Positions 24,611 to 32,906 of a stretch of 47,714 nucleotides of DNA are shown piece after piece (the first letter of the stretch is position 1; every line of letters starts with the position of its first letter). Position numbers and translations under genes: made by a program. The DNA is taken from the NCBI RefSeq assembly GCF_008635795.1, contig NZ_VWRQ01000034.1, positions 1-47,714 on the forward strand, read 5' to 3'. The notes beneath the pieces are model-generated. The model had not been told where the DNA came from. It did no database searches and saw only the letters and a program-made list of their open reading frames with translations. This DNA comes from Paenibacillus tepidiphilus (lineage in GTDB: Bacteria; Bacillota; Bacilli; Paenibacillales; Paenibacillaceae).

Positions 24611-24637
24611 ATGCTGCGTATGCGAGAGTAGAGATAT

Positions 24638-25813
24638 CTACGCTCTTTGCTTGCGGGTGATGACATCGAAGATTACGGCTGCGGCCAGGACACCTCCGCG
24701 AATCATGTACTGGTAGGAGATGCCGACGCCCAGCAGATTCATACCACTGGAGAGCGAAGCCATTACCACGGCGCCGATGACGGAGCCGGTGATTTTGCCG
24801 ACACCGCCCGCTGCGGAGACCCCGCCGACATAAGCGGCTGCGATGGCATCGAGTTCAAACAGGGTGCCCGCCGTCGTGGTGGCCGACTGCAGCCGGGAGG
24901 TGAACAGGATGCCCGACAATGCGGACAATAGACCCATGGAGCAGAAGACGAAATAGGTAATCTTTTTGACGCTGATGCCACTGAGATGGGCTGCCTCGGG
25001 ATTGCTGCCAACCGCATAAATATGCCGTCCGATAACGGTCGAGGTCGTCAGGAAGTGGTAAATTACCACAACGATCAGCACAATGACTACAGTCCAGGAG
25101 AAGCCGTTGTACCCCGCCAGAATCCAGGTAATATAGGCAATAATGGCCGAGACAAATACCAGCTTGACGGCAAACATGCCCTTCGAGATGACCTCGAAGT
25201 TATATTTCAGCTTATTGTTCCGCTTGGAAATTTCAAAGTAGATGAAGAGCACGATAATCAGAGCGCCGATAAGGAGCGAGAGCAGGTTAAGGTTGCCGAG
25301 CTTGCCGAGTGAGGGAATGAAGCCGTTTCCGATAGCGTTAAAATGCTCGTCTTTCACAATGATGGTGCCTGTCTTTTCTGTAACCCGCAGCAGTGCGCCG
25401 CGGAAGATCAGCATCGCCGCCAGTGAGGCGACAAATGCGGGTATCCCCAAGTGGGCAACCAGAACACCGTTGAACAATCCGACGACGATGCCCATAATGA
25501 GAATGATCGGAATGGTCAGATATACCGGGACCCCGGCCTGCGTAAGAAGAATGGCGGCAATCGCCCCCAGGAACCCGGCGGCAAAGCCGACGGACAAGTC
25601 GATATGGCGGATTACGATGACCAGCGTCATTCCGACCGCCAATACAGCGATATAGCCGGTGGCGTCGATCAGGTTGCTGATGTTCCGCGAGGACATGAAC
25701 AGACCGTCCGTGAGGATCGAGAATGTCAGCATGATGACGAACAGGGCGATGTACATCCCGTAGTCGCGAATGTTGACCTTAATCAACGTTTTTGCTTCGT
25801 TTAGTAATTTCAC
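24638..25813 (-). CDS. mmsB: Monosaccharide ABC transporter permease (MmsB/GguB/XylH type)
   Basis: The 391-residue integral membrane protein has about ten to eleven helices and the ribose/xylose permease signature (GMTLVIVIRHIDLSVGF, then AVGSNPEAAHLSGI, and AAYVGGVSAAGGVGKI). It forms the channel for sugars delivered by the ChvE-type protein and powered by the ATPase 11 bp upstream. Length agrees with MmsB/GguB rather than the shorter RbsC. It is last in the operon. Confidence 0.93.
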   Translation of the reverse strand: MKLLNEAKTLIKVNIRDYGMYIALFVIMLTFSILTDGLFMSSRNISNLIDATGYIAVLAVGMTLVIVIRHIDLSVGFAAGFLGAIAAILLTQAGVPVYLTIPIILIMGIVVGLFNGVLVAHLGIPAFVASLAAMLIFRGALLRVTEKTGTIIVKDEHFNAIGNGFIPSLGKLGNLNLLSLLIGALIIVLFIYFEISKRNNKLKYNFEVISKGMFAVKLVFVSAIIAYITWILAGYNGFSWTVVIVLIVVVIYHFLTTSTVIGRHIYAVGSNPEAAHLSGISVKKITYFVFCSMGLLSALSGILFTSRLQSATTTAGTLFELDAIAAAYVGGVSAAGGVGKITGSVIGAVVMASLSSGMNLLGVGISYQYMIRGGVLAAAVIFDVITRKQRA

Positions 25814-25824
25814 GGGTCTTCCTC

Positions 25825-27348
25825 CTATTGTGTAGCAAGTTTCATGATTTTTTCCTGATCGGCTTCCGCCGCTGTAAGCTCGCCCTTGATCTCCCCTTCG
25901 GCCATGACATAGACCCGGTCGCTCATGCCCAGCACCTCGGGCAGCTCGGAGGAAATCATAATAATGCTCATGCCTTCGCTGATCAGCTTGTTCATAATCG
26001 TGTAGATTTCGAATTTCGCTCCGACGTCGATGCCGCGGGTCGGCTCATCCAGAATCAGCAGCGACGGGCCGACAAACAGCCATTTGCCGAGTGAAACCTT
26101 CTGCTGGTTGCCGCCGCTGAGATTGCCGACGATCTGCTCCACGGAAGGGGCCTTGATATTCAGCGATTTCTTGTATTCATTGGAGACTTTGACCTCTTCG
26201 TTGAGGTTGATCCGGCCCCGCGCCGAGACTCCCTGCAGGTTCGCAGCGGAAATATTCTGCTTGATGTCCTGGATCAGGAACAGGCCGTCGCCTTTACGGT
26301 CCTCTGTGACATAAGCGATCCCCGCTTCAATAGCATCCCTGGGCGATTTGAAATTCATCTTCTTCCCGTTCATCAGCAGCTCGCCCTGCAGCTTGTAGTC
26401 CTTCGGGTTGCCGAAGATGCTGAGCGCGAATTCAGTCCGGCCCGAGCCCATCAGTCCGGCGATGCCGACGATCTCGCCTTTACGGACATGGAGGCTCAGG
26501 TTCTCGGCCACGTTCCGTCCGAGCCGCGGATCATAGGCTGTCCAGTTCCGCACCTCCAGCACATCTGCGCCGAACTGCTGGCCGCTGCGTTTCGGATAGA
26601 TGTCCTCGATTTCGCGTCCGACCATATTTTTGATGATGACATTCTCGGAAATTTCATTCTTCGCCGCATCCAGGGTGCAAATCGTGCGCCCGTCGCGCAG
26701 CACGGTAACCTTATCTGCAATGGCGATAACTTCCTTGAGCTTATGCGAGATCATGATGCTGGTAATGCCCTGTTTCTTCAGCTCCCGCAGCAGCTCCAGC
26801 AGATTCTCGCTGTCGTCTTCATTGAGCGCCGCCGTCGGCTCATCCAGAATGAGCAGCTTGACGTTCTTGCTGAGCGCCTTGGCGATTTCCACCAGCTGCT
26901 GCTTGCCGACGCCGAGGTCTTTGACCAGCATTTCGGGATTGACGCTCAGGTTGACCTTCCGCAGCATTTCCTTGGCCTTGATGATGGTCCGGTTCCAGTC
27001 CACCACCGCCCCGTTCTTCACTTCATTCCCGGCAAAAATATTCTCGTACACCGTCAAGTCGGGAAACAGCGCCAGCTCCTGGTAGATAATCGCAATCCCG
27101 GCCTTCACACTGTCGCTGATTCGGGTAAAGCTCTGCACCTGGCCCTCAAACACAATATCCCCGGTATAGGTTCCGTGGGGGTACACACCGCTCAGCACCT
27201 TCATCAAGGTGGATTTACCGGCTCCGTTCTCTCCGACGAGACAATGTATTTCGCCCTGTCCGACCTTGAAGCTGACATTCGAAAGCGCCTTGACGCCGGT
27301 AAATTCCTTCGAAATCTCCTTCATTTCCAAAATATGCGGATTCTGCAT
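25825..27348 (-). CDS. mmsA: Monosaccharide ABC transporter ATP-binding protein (two ABC domains)
   Basis: About 507 residues with two fused ATPase domains, as in MmsA, GguA and XylG. Domain 1 has Walker A GENGAGKST (about 39-47) and Walker B LLILDEPTAAL. Domain 2 has a degenerate Walker A (GLMGSGRTE), an intact LSGGNQQK signature and LLILDEPTRGI. This asymmetry is usual in the family. The start at ATG 27348 is chosen because AAGGAG stands eight bases upstream; ATG 27354 is only two bases from that site. A 13-bp hairpin separates it from chvE. Confidence 0.93.
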   Translation of the reverse strand: MQNPHILEMKEISKEFTGVKALSNVSFKVGQGEIHCLVGENGAGKSTLMKVLSGVYPHGTYTGDIVFEGQVQSFTRISDSVKAGIAIIYQELALFPDLTVYENIFAGNEVKNGAVVDWNRTIIKAKEMLRKVNLSVNPEMLVKDLGVGKQQLVEIAKALSKNVKLLILDEPTAALNEDDSENLLELLRELKKQGITSIMISHKLKEVIAIADKVTVLRDGRTICTLDAAKNEISENVIIKNMVGREIEDIYPKRSGQQFGADVLEVRNWTAYDPRLGRNVAENLSLHVRKGEIVGIAGLMGSGRTEFALSIFGNPKDYKLQGELLMNGKKMNFKSPRDAIEAGIAYVTEDRKGDGLFLIQDIKQNISAANLQGVSARGRINLNEEVKVSNEYKKSLNIKAPSVEQIVGNLSGGNQQKVSLGKWLFVGPSLLILDEPTRGIDVGAKFEIYTIMNKLISEGMSIIMISSELPEVLGMSDRVYVMAEGEIKGELTAAEADQEKIMKLATQ

Positions 27349-27385
27349 CTTCATAGCTCCTTCGCAAAGCAAATCGTAGAATGGC

Positions 27386-27417
27386 GGAATAGTGATAGAA
27401 GGCTCTATCACTATTCC
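27386..27417 (-). promoter_or_regulatory. Intercistronic hairpin between chvE and mmsA
   Basis: A perfect 13-bp inverted repeat (ggaatagtgatag / ctatcactattcc) with a six-base loop, without a T-run. In binding-protein operons such hairpins typically protect the upstream message and lower expression of the ATPase and permease. Confidence 0.7.
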
Positions 27418-27437
27418 GGCCTTTACTATGGGTGTCC

Positions 27438-28544
27438 TTACAGTCCGGTAAACTCACCGGCTTCATAGTATTTGGAGTCAATCAGCGCAGCTTTTACATT
27501 TTCTTTATCCACCACTTGCACTTCGGTTTGTTTGGCTTTGACATCCACGTTGCCGTTGTTATAGGAACCGGTTGTTTCCGGGGTTTTGTCATCAAGAACG
27601 GCTACGGCCATGGCAATGGAATCCTTCACCAGATTGCGGACATCCTTGAAGACCGTCATCGACTGCTTGCCGTCAATGATGTACTGGATCGATGCTTTCT
27701 CAGCGTCCTGTCCGGTAACCACAAAGCTGCTCACAGCGGAATCCGAGGCGAATACGTCGGCGATGGAACGGGCGGTTCCGTCATTCGGAGCAAGGATCGC
27801 CACATCGCCCTTCAAATCGGCAGCGGCTGCTGTCAGGTGAGTCTGCGCTTTATTCTTGGCATCGCTCGGGTCCCAGTTGGTGGTGACCTGGCTGATGATT
27901 TTGGACTGCTCTTCACGGCTCAGTTCAGCCTTATCCTTCAGGGCCAGAGCTTCCGTTGAATTGGCAACGGTGAATGTGCCGTCAGCGATCTTAGGCTGCA
28001 ATACCGACCAGGCACCCTCAAAGAACAGAAATGCGTTGTTATCCGAAGCAGCGCCGGCGTATAAATAGAGCGGTTGGCCATTGCCCTTGGCATGGTCGAT
28101 CAGGTATTGGCCTTGCGCCTTACCTACGGCAACGCTGTCGAAGGTTACATAGTAGTCTACGGCATCGGTGTTCGTGATCAAGCGGTCATACGCAATTACG
28201 GTTACGTCGGCTTTCTTCGCGGCTTCCACGGCTGCTGCGGCAGCGTCGCCGTCCTGAGGGCAGATGATCAGCACTTTAATGCCCTTGGCGATCAGCGCGT
28301 CTACATTCTCCTTTTCCTTGGCGGACGACCCTTGGCTGAACAGAATTTCCGAAGAGTATTTCGTCTCCTTCAGGGCATCGGTAAAGCGCTGCTCATCCTG
28401 AACCCACCGCGGTTCATCCTTGGTCGGCAATACAATCCCTACATCCACTTTACTGCCGCTGCCGCCGCTGTTACAGGCAGATACCATTACTGCCAGCATC
28501 ATGGCCACAAGCATTAACGGAATCGCTTTCAATAACTTTCTCAT
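27438..28544 (-). CDS. chvE: Multiple-monosaccharide-binding lipoprotein (ChvE-like)
   Basis: The 368-residue lipoprotein has a lipobox MVSAC (Cys24) and a class I periplasmic-binding fold. Its start VDVGIVLPTKDEPRWVQDEQ, the VIAYDRLITNT ligand segment, and the ILAPNDGTARSIADVF and VVTGQDAEKASIQYI hinge regions match ChvE, which binds aldoses such as arabinose, galactose, glucose and xylose. It is first in a chvE-mmsA-mmsB operon. The usual adjacent two-component regulator is not present here. GGGAGGGG precedes the ATG. Confidence 0.94.
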   Translation of the reverse strand: MRKLLKAIPLMLVAMMLAVMVSACNSGGSGSKVDVGIVLPTKDEPRWVQDEQRFTDALKETKYSSEILFSQGSSAKEKENVDALIAKGIKVLIICPQDGDAAAAAVEAAKKADVTVIAYDRLITNTDAVDYYVTFDSVAVGKAQGQYLIDHAKGNGQPLYLYAGAASDNNAFLFFEGAWSVLQPKIADGTFTVANSTEALALKDKAELSREEQSKIISQVTTNWDPSDAKNKAQTHLTAAAADLKGDVAILAPNDGTARSIADVFASDSAVSSFVVTGQDAEKASIQYIIDGKQSMTVFKDVRNLVKDSIAMAVAVLDDKTPETTGSYNNGNVDVKAKQTEVQVVDKENVKAALIDSKYYEAGEFTGL

Positions 28545-28799
28545 TGTCTAAAACCCCTCCCGATATGTTGGCTGCTGTCTTTCTTACACCCTGATGTTAT
28601 CATCCGCCCTCTGCACCCGGAATAGAAAATTCTCCTCTGTTTCTTGAATATCCTCATGTGTAAAAAACGGCGGAAATCTTATATTTGAAGAAAGCAGTTG
28701 ATCAAGCTTCCCGAATGAGGCAAAATAGGATTGTCCCGCCGGAGCATCTGCACCGGCTTGAGCAGCTACAGATCTGATCGTGAAAGGAACCTTCTATAT
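28545..28799. promoter_or_regulatory. Divergent promoter region between chvE and asparaginase
   Basis: The 255-bp gap must hold both promoters. No catabolite-response operator or riboswitch could be recognised by eye. Confidence 0.4.
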
Positions 28800-29837
28800 A
28801 TGCTTATACCGATTCCCGAACTGAATTTCAGCGCTTCCCCCTATTATAATCCGAGCCTGAAGAACGTGGTGATTCTCGCCACCGGCGGCACCATTGCAGG
28901 CAGCGGCGAAGCCCATAAGACCTTGAATTACGAGCCCGGCGCCCTGCCGATCCAGGATCTGCTGGACAGCGTGCCCCATCTGGAGCGGGTTGCCAACTGC
29001 GCAGGTGTGCAGGTCAGCAATCTGTGCAGCGCCGACATTACGAGCGAGCACTGGCTGACACTCGCGACACTCATCAACACACTGGCGCAGCGCGAGGACA
29101 TCCACGGGTTCGTCATTACACATGGCACCGACACGCTGGACGAGACCTCCTATTTCCTGAACCTGGTGGTCAAGACCACCAAGCCGGTGATCATCACCGG
29201 ATCGATGCGGCCGGCAACGGCGATCAGTCCCGACGGGCCGCTTAATCTGTATCAGTCTGTGGCGCTTGCCGCTAACCCTGAGGCGCATGGCCAAGGCGTG
29301 ATGGTCGTGTTTGCGGAGGGCATATACAGCGGGCGCGACGTGCAGAAGGTCAATACGTTCAAGGCAAATGCCTTTGATGAGCGTGATTTCGGCTGTCTTG
29401 GCTATATGCGCGACAGTCAGGCCTTCTTCTATACCCGTTCGCTGAAAAAGCACACCACCGACGCCCAGTTCGACGTCTCCGCCTTGAACGGGCTGCCCGA
29501 GGTATCGGTCGCCTATTTCCATGTGGACGCGAATCCCGGTATCCTGGATTACCTCGCCACCGTGTCGCGTGGGATCGTTATCGCCGGAGCCGGCGGCGGA
29601 ATTTACAGCAAGCCGTGGATCGACAAGGTCGGCGAGCTGAAGAACAACAACATTCCGGTTGTCCGCTGCTCGCGCATTTCCAGCGGCATTACGCTGAAGG
29701 ACGCCTACATTGACTTATCGGCCAACTCCATTCCGTGCAACAGCCTGGTTCCGCAGAAAGCGCGGATTCTGCTGTCGCTGGCCTTGACGCAGACGACTCA
29801 ATACGACGAGATCGCAGCGATGTTCAACGAGTATTAA
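28800..29837 (+). CDS. L-asparaginase (type II-like family, no signal peptide)
   Basis: The 345-residue enzyme has both catalytic motifs: ATGGTIAG with Thr31, and THGTDTLDE with Thr111-Asp region (THGTD at 108-112), plus TGSMRP and SPDGPLNL. It hydrolyses asparagine to aspartate and ammonia. The start at ATG 28800 has GAAAGGAA upstream; the longer in-frame form has no ribosome site. The N-terminus (MLIPIPELNFSASPYY) is not a secretion signal, so it is probably cytoplasmic despite the type II-like motifs. It stands alone and a terminator follows. Confidence 0.92.
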   Translation: MLIPIPELNFSASPYYNPSLKNVVILATGGTIAGSGEAHKTLNYEPGALPIQDLLDSVPHLERVANCAGVQVSNLCSADITSEHWLTLATLINTLAQREDIHGFVITHGTDTLDETSYFLNLVVKTTKPVIITGSMRPATAISPDGPLNLYQSVALAANPEAHGQGVMVVFAEGIYSGRDVQKVNTFKANAFDERDFGCLGYMRDSQAFFYTRSLKKHTTDAQFDVSALNGLPEVSVAYFHVDANPGILDYLATVSRGIVIAGAGGGIYSKPWIDKVGELKNNNIPVVRCSRISSGITLKDAYIDLSANSIPCNSLVPQKARILLSLALTQTTQYDEIAAMFNEY

Positions 29838-29875
29838 GCGCAGGCCCCTCCAGCCTCGCATTGACATTGAGATAG

Positions 29876-29937
29876 AAGGCGTATACCCGGCAAGCGCTGA
29901 TCTGGTGCAGATCACGCTGGCGTGTATACGCCTTTTT
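29876..29937 (+). terminator. Terminator of the asparaginase gene
   Basis: The arms aaggcgtatac and gtatacgcctt, with inner pairing in the loop (gatct/agatc), are followed by TTTTT. Confidence 0.85.
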
Positions 29938-30210
29938 GCGTACAAAATCACCAGAAATAATGACAATTCAGTAGTAATGTTACATACCCTGAAATGCCAT
30001 TGCCCGTACCTTGCCCTTGCTTGCAAACGTACAGTGGTCAACCCATTGGATTTTTAGTAGTCAGCGGCGAACGGTATTAGATGGTCGTCTTTTCATTACA
30101 GTCAAAAGCGTTTATTTACATTCTAGTAACTTATTTGCGAATATTTTCTATTACACTGGGTTTGCCCTGCAAGCAAGCGATAACCGCCCTAGAACATCAA
30201 GGAGGATATT
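29938..30210. other. Gap upstream of the repeat lipoprotein
   Basis: The 273-bp stretch is AT-richer. No RNA gene or operator was recognised. It must hold the promoter of the lipoprotein gene. Confidence 0.4.
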
Positions 30211-30897
30211 ATGAAGCGTCTACAACTATTTATAGTGATCACACTTGCCGCTGCACTCCTGGCCGGCTGCCAGGACACGGAGAATACGCCAGGCAGCAGC
30301 CCAACACCTGTTCAGGAAGCAACTGTAACACCTGCTCAGGAAGCAAACGCGACATCTGTTCAGGGAGCAACCGCAACACCTGCTCAGGAAGTAACCACGA
30401 CACCTGCTCAGGAAGCAACCACGACAGACCATTCACCGGCGGCAGCTCCGTCTGCGGAGACCTCCGGGACGAATAATGTCCCTGCAAACACGGCAAAGCT
30501 TGACTTGCCGCAGCTGACCTATACGGAGGAGCAGAAGACCGAGATTCTGAAGGTCGCTGAACAGGCCGGTCTTGACCAAGTATACATTCCGACAGTTGGC
30601 TTAGGCACCGATGACTACCTCGACCGCATTGAGGTTCAAGAAGACACGGTGCGGATTGTGTTCATCCGGGGCGCCATCAGCCAATCGAGGCATGATCTCC
30701 GGCCGGTGGACGGGGCGCCTTCACGCAGTGTCCTGCTGCCCAATGGAATAACCGCAGAATGGATTAAGCAAGAAGAGTCTACCGTTGAATTTCTGTATTT
30801 CGAAAAAGACGGCGTGTACTTCTCCTTTACCAGCGCCAGAGCCATTATTGGCGAAGAATACGAAGCCGCCGCAGGCTCGCTGCAACCGTTGAAGTAG
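30211..30897 (+). CDS. Lipoprotein with Thr/Pro/Gln/Glu octapeptide repeats and an unknown C-terminal domain
   Basis: The 228-residue lipoprotein has a lipobox LLAGC (Cys20), then a disordered spacer with five octapeptide repeats of the type TPAQEATT (about residues 32-71). A compact C-terminal domain follows (about 95-228; YTEEQKTEILKVAEQAGL..VYIP, ending FEKDGVYFSFTSAR) that I do not recognise. The repeats likely act as a stalk holding the domain away from the membrane. AAGGAGGA lies six bases before the ATG. Confidence 0.85.
   Translation: MKRLQLFIVITLAAALLAGCQDTENTPGSSPTPVQEATVTPAQEANATSVQGATATPAQEVTTTPAQEATTTDHSPAAAPSAETSGTNNVPANTAKLDLPQLTYTEEQKTEILKVAEQAGLDQVYIPTVGLGTDDYLDRIEVQEDTVRIVFIRGAISQSRHDLRPVDGAPSRSVLLPNGITAEWIKQEESTVEFLYFEKDGVYFSFTSARAIIGEEYEAAAGSLQPLK
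30304..30423 (+). repeat. Five 24-bp in-frame repeats in the lipoprotein spacer
   Basis: The unit acacctgctcaggaagcaac plus four variable bases occurs five times in a row with a few substitutions, encoding TPVQEATV, TPAQEANA, TSVQGATA, TPAQEVTT and TPAQEATT. Confidence 0.9.
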
Positions 30898-30922
30898 AGC
30901 TGATGGTCATATTCATGACGCA

Positions 30923-30963
30923 AAAGAACCTTGGATAAGCAAAAGCTTTATCCAAGGTTCTTT
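30923..30963. terminator. Strong terminator after the lipoprotein gene
   Basis: A perfect 16-bp stem (aaagaaccttggataa / ttatccaaggttcttt) with a nine-base loop sits between convergent genes and probably serves both. Confidence 0.85.
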
Positions 30964-31005
30964 GTATTGGTTCACCCGCCGGGCGGGATTTCAGCAGGTA
31001 TTGCT

Positions 31006-32562
31006 TCATTTTCCGGATTTCGGAGATGCTCCAGGCTTGGAGGATTCGGCGGATTTGTTTGCGCCGGGGGTTGCGGATACACCGGATTCGTTGGATATGC
31101 CGGGGCCTGCGGACATACCGGATTTGGCGAATTCGCTGGATAGCCGGTATATTCCCGGTTCTTCCCCCGCTTCCATTTGTGCTCTGGCAGCCGGCAGCGG
31201 CAACCCGGGTCTGGCAGAAAATCCTGCTCCCCTGGCGCGCCGGAGCTGTCCAAATGCGTACAAGCCTGCGAATAACAGCACAAACATCATTCCCGCAGCG
31301 AGACCACCGCCTTGGCCGGGAATCAGCGGCATGCTTGCCAGTACAGCTGCCAGTCCGGCCATACCAAGCCATGAACTGTATGGAAATCCGCGCAGTCCGC
31401 CTCCCTGCGCCAATGGGGCACCCCGGCGTCTGCGCAGCCGGTAATGACTGGCCAGGATGACCAGATAAGAGAACAGCAGCGCGAATCCGCCCGAGCTGAC
31501 CAAGAACAAATACACGCCTTGCGGCAGCAGCAAGCCCAGCCCTAGTCCGGCCAGCATGGCGCCGCCGGACACCAGGATGCCGCGGTAAGGGATATCCGTA
31601 CGGTCGCGCATCCAGGCGGGCGTGTGACCTTCTTCTGCGAGTGAGCGCAGCATCCTGCCGAGGCCGAAGACCGAGGCCAGCATAGTGGATAGGATCGCCG
31701 ATACCAGCACGATGTTCATCGCGGTGCCGGCCCAGCCAAGCCCGTACATGCTGAGCGCGCTCACGAACGGGCTGACGCTCTCGGAAACGCGCGTGGCCGG
31801 AACAAGCAGGAATAACCCTGCCATCGCAGCCAGGTAAAGTCCGACCAGCAGCATAATGGTATACCGGATCGCGCGCGGAATCTTGACCCCGGGACTATTG
31901 GTCTCCGAAGCTGCCAGGCCCAGCACTTCAAAGCCGGCATAGGTGAACATGACCATCAGCATACTGCCGGCGATGCCGGCAATTCCGCCGGGCATCCAGC
32001 TCTGGCTCCCCAGCACACTGAAGCCTACGGCGCCGGTCCGGCGGAATGCAAGGCCGGCCATCAGGCATAGCGCAACCACGACAAAAGCGGCGATGGCCAG
32101 CAGCTTGACAGCAGCCAGCCCGCTCTCCAGCTTACTCAGCCGCTCTGCGCCCAATAGATTAAGCAGCGTAACGCCTGCAATAATCGCCATGCCCACCAGA
32201 GCAAGCGGCAAGGCTGGAAACCAGCCGCGCAGCAGAATCGATACTGCGGTTGCCTCGCTGGACATCGCCAGCACCAGGCCGGTCCAATACACCCACCCTA
32301 CCGTAAACCCGGCACCCCTGCCAAAAGCCTGCTCGGTATACGTGCGGAACGAGCCCGGTGCGGGATCTGCCACTGTCATTTCTGATAGTGCGGACAGTAT
32401 AAAATAGACAAGGACCCCGCCGATGATATAAGCAATCAGCACCGACGGTCCGGCGGCGCGGATCGCGACCGCCGAGCCGAGAAAAAACGAGCCGCCGACA
32501 ACGGTCCCCAGCGCCAGCATGGTAAGCTGCCAGACAGATAAACCCTCTTTATTCCGATGCAT
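31006..32562 (-). CDS. Amino acid permease of the APC superfamily
   Basis: The 518-residue transporter has about twelve membrane helices. The APC opening is present (SVWQLTMLALGTVVGGSFFL, with GTVVGG replacing the usual GxGIGxG), as is a conserved mid-region (FTYAGFEVLGLAASET, PRAIRYT). It probably exchanges or imports amino acids by proton symport, but the substrate is not readable. The last 45 residues are a Ser/Gly/Pro-rich tail with repeating SG.SA.PG.S..S units that lies outside the membrane domain and is unusual for the family. GGGGAGGT precedes the ATG by five bases. Confidence 0.88.
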   Translation of the reverse strand: MHRNKEGLSVWQLTMLALGTVVGGSFFLGSAVAIRAAGPSVLIAYIIGGVLVYFILSALSEMTVADPAPGSFRTYTEQAFGRGAGFTVGWVYWTGLVLAMSSEATAVSILLRGWFPALPLALVGMAIIAGVTLLNLLGAERLSKLESGLAAVKLLAIAAFVVVALCLMAGLAFRRTGAVGFSVLGSQSWMPGGIAGIAGSMLMVMFTYAGFEVLGLAASETNSPGVKIPRAIRYTIMLLVGLYLAAMAGLFLLVPATRVSESVSPFVSALSMYGLGWAGTAMNIVLVSAILSTMLASVFGLGRMLRSLAEEGHTPAWMRDRTDIPYRGILVSGGAMLAGLGLGLLLPQGVYLFLVSSGGFALLFSYLVILASHYRLRRRRGAPLAQGGGLRGFPYSSWLGMAGLAAVLASMPLIPGQGGGLAAGMMFVLLFAGLYAFGQLRRARGAGFSARPGLPLPAARAQMEAGEEPGIYRLSSEFAKSGMSAGPGISNESGVSATPGANKSAESSKPGASPKSGK

Positions 32563-32906
32563 AGTAGACCTCCCCGGAATGTTCTGTACAGAAGTATCTG
32601 CAAAAAGCAGGGGAATTAGCCGCTTGAAGGATGCAAAATGTATTTCAGAGGGAGTGCATCTGTGTCCCTAAGGAAATGAACGCAGGCTGTGTCACTCCGG
32701 ATTCAGCGCAAGAAGGCCCCGGACTTTCCGTCCGGGGCCTGCCACTACAGCGACATATACGCGCAAGCGCCTTTTTCAGCGAGTCTGCCAATCAGCACCA
32801 GTCATTCAGCCATCAATCAGTCACTCGCCAATCAAACCCACCGCCAGTCAGCCAATCAGCCAAGCTATATGCTGCAATCCTATTTCACCAGCATGCCGAC
32901 AAAACC
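32563..32906. other. Non-coding gap with a GC-rich hairpin and a CAGTCA-rich stretch
   Basis: The hairpin aggccccgga/tccggggcct at 32714-32740 probably ends the leftward diguanylate-cyclase transcript. Between about 32785 and 32870 the words caatcag, cagtca and cagccaatca recur irregularly. No gene with a ribosome site was found. Confidence 0.55.
32714..32740 (-). terminator. Putative terminator of the kinase/diguanylate cyclase operon
   Basis: A 10-bp GC-rich stem with a seven-base loop. The T content after it on the minus strand is low (ttcttg), and it lies about 170 bp beyond the stop codon, so the assignment is moderate. Confidence 0.5.
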
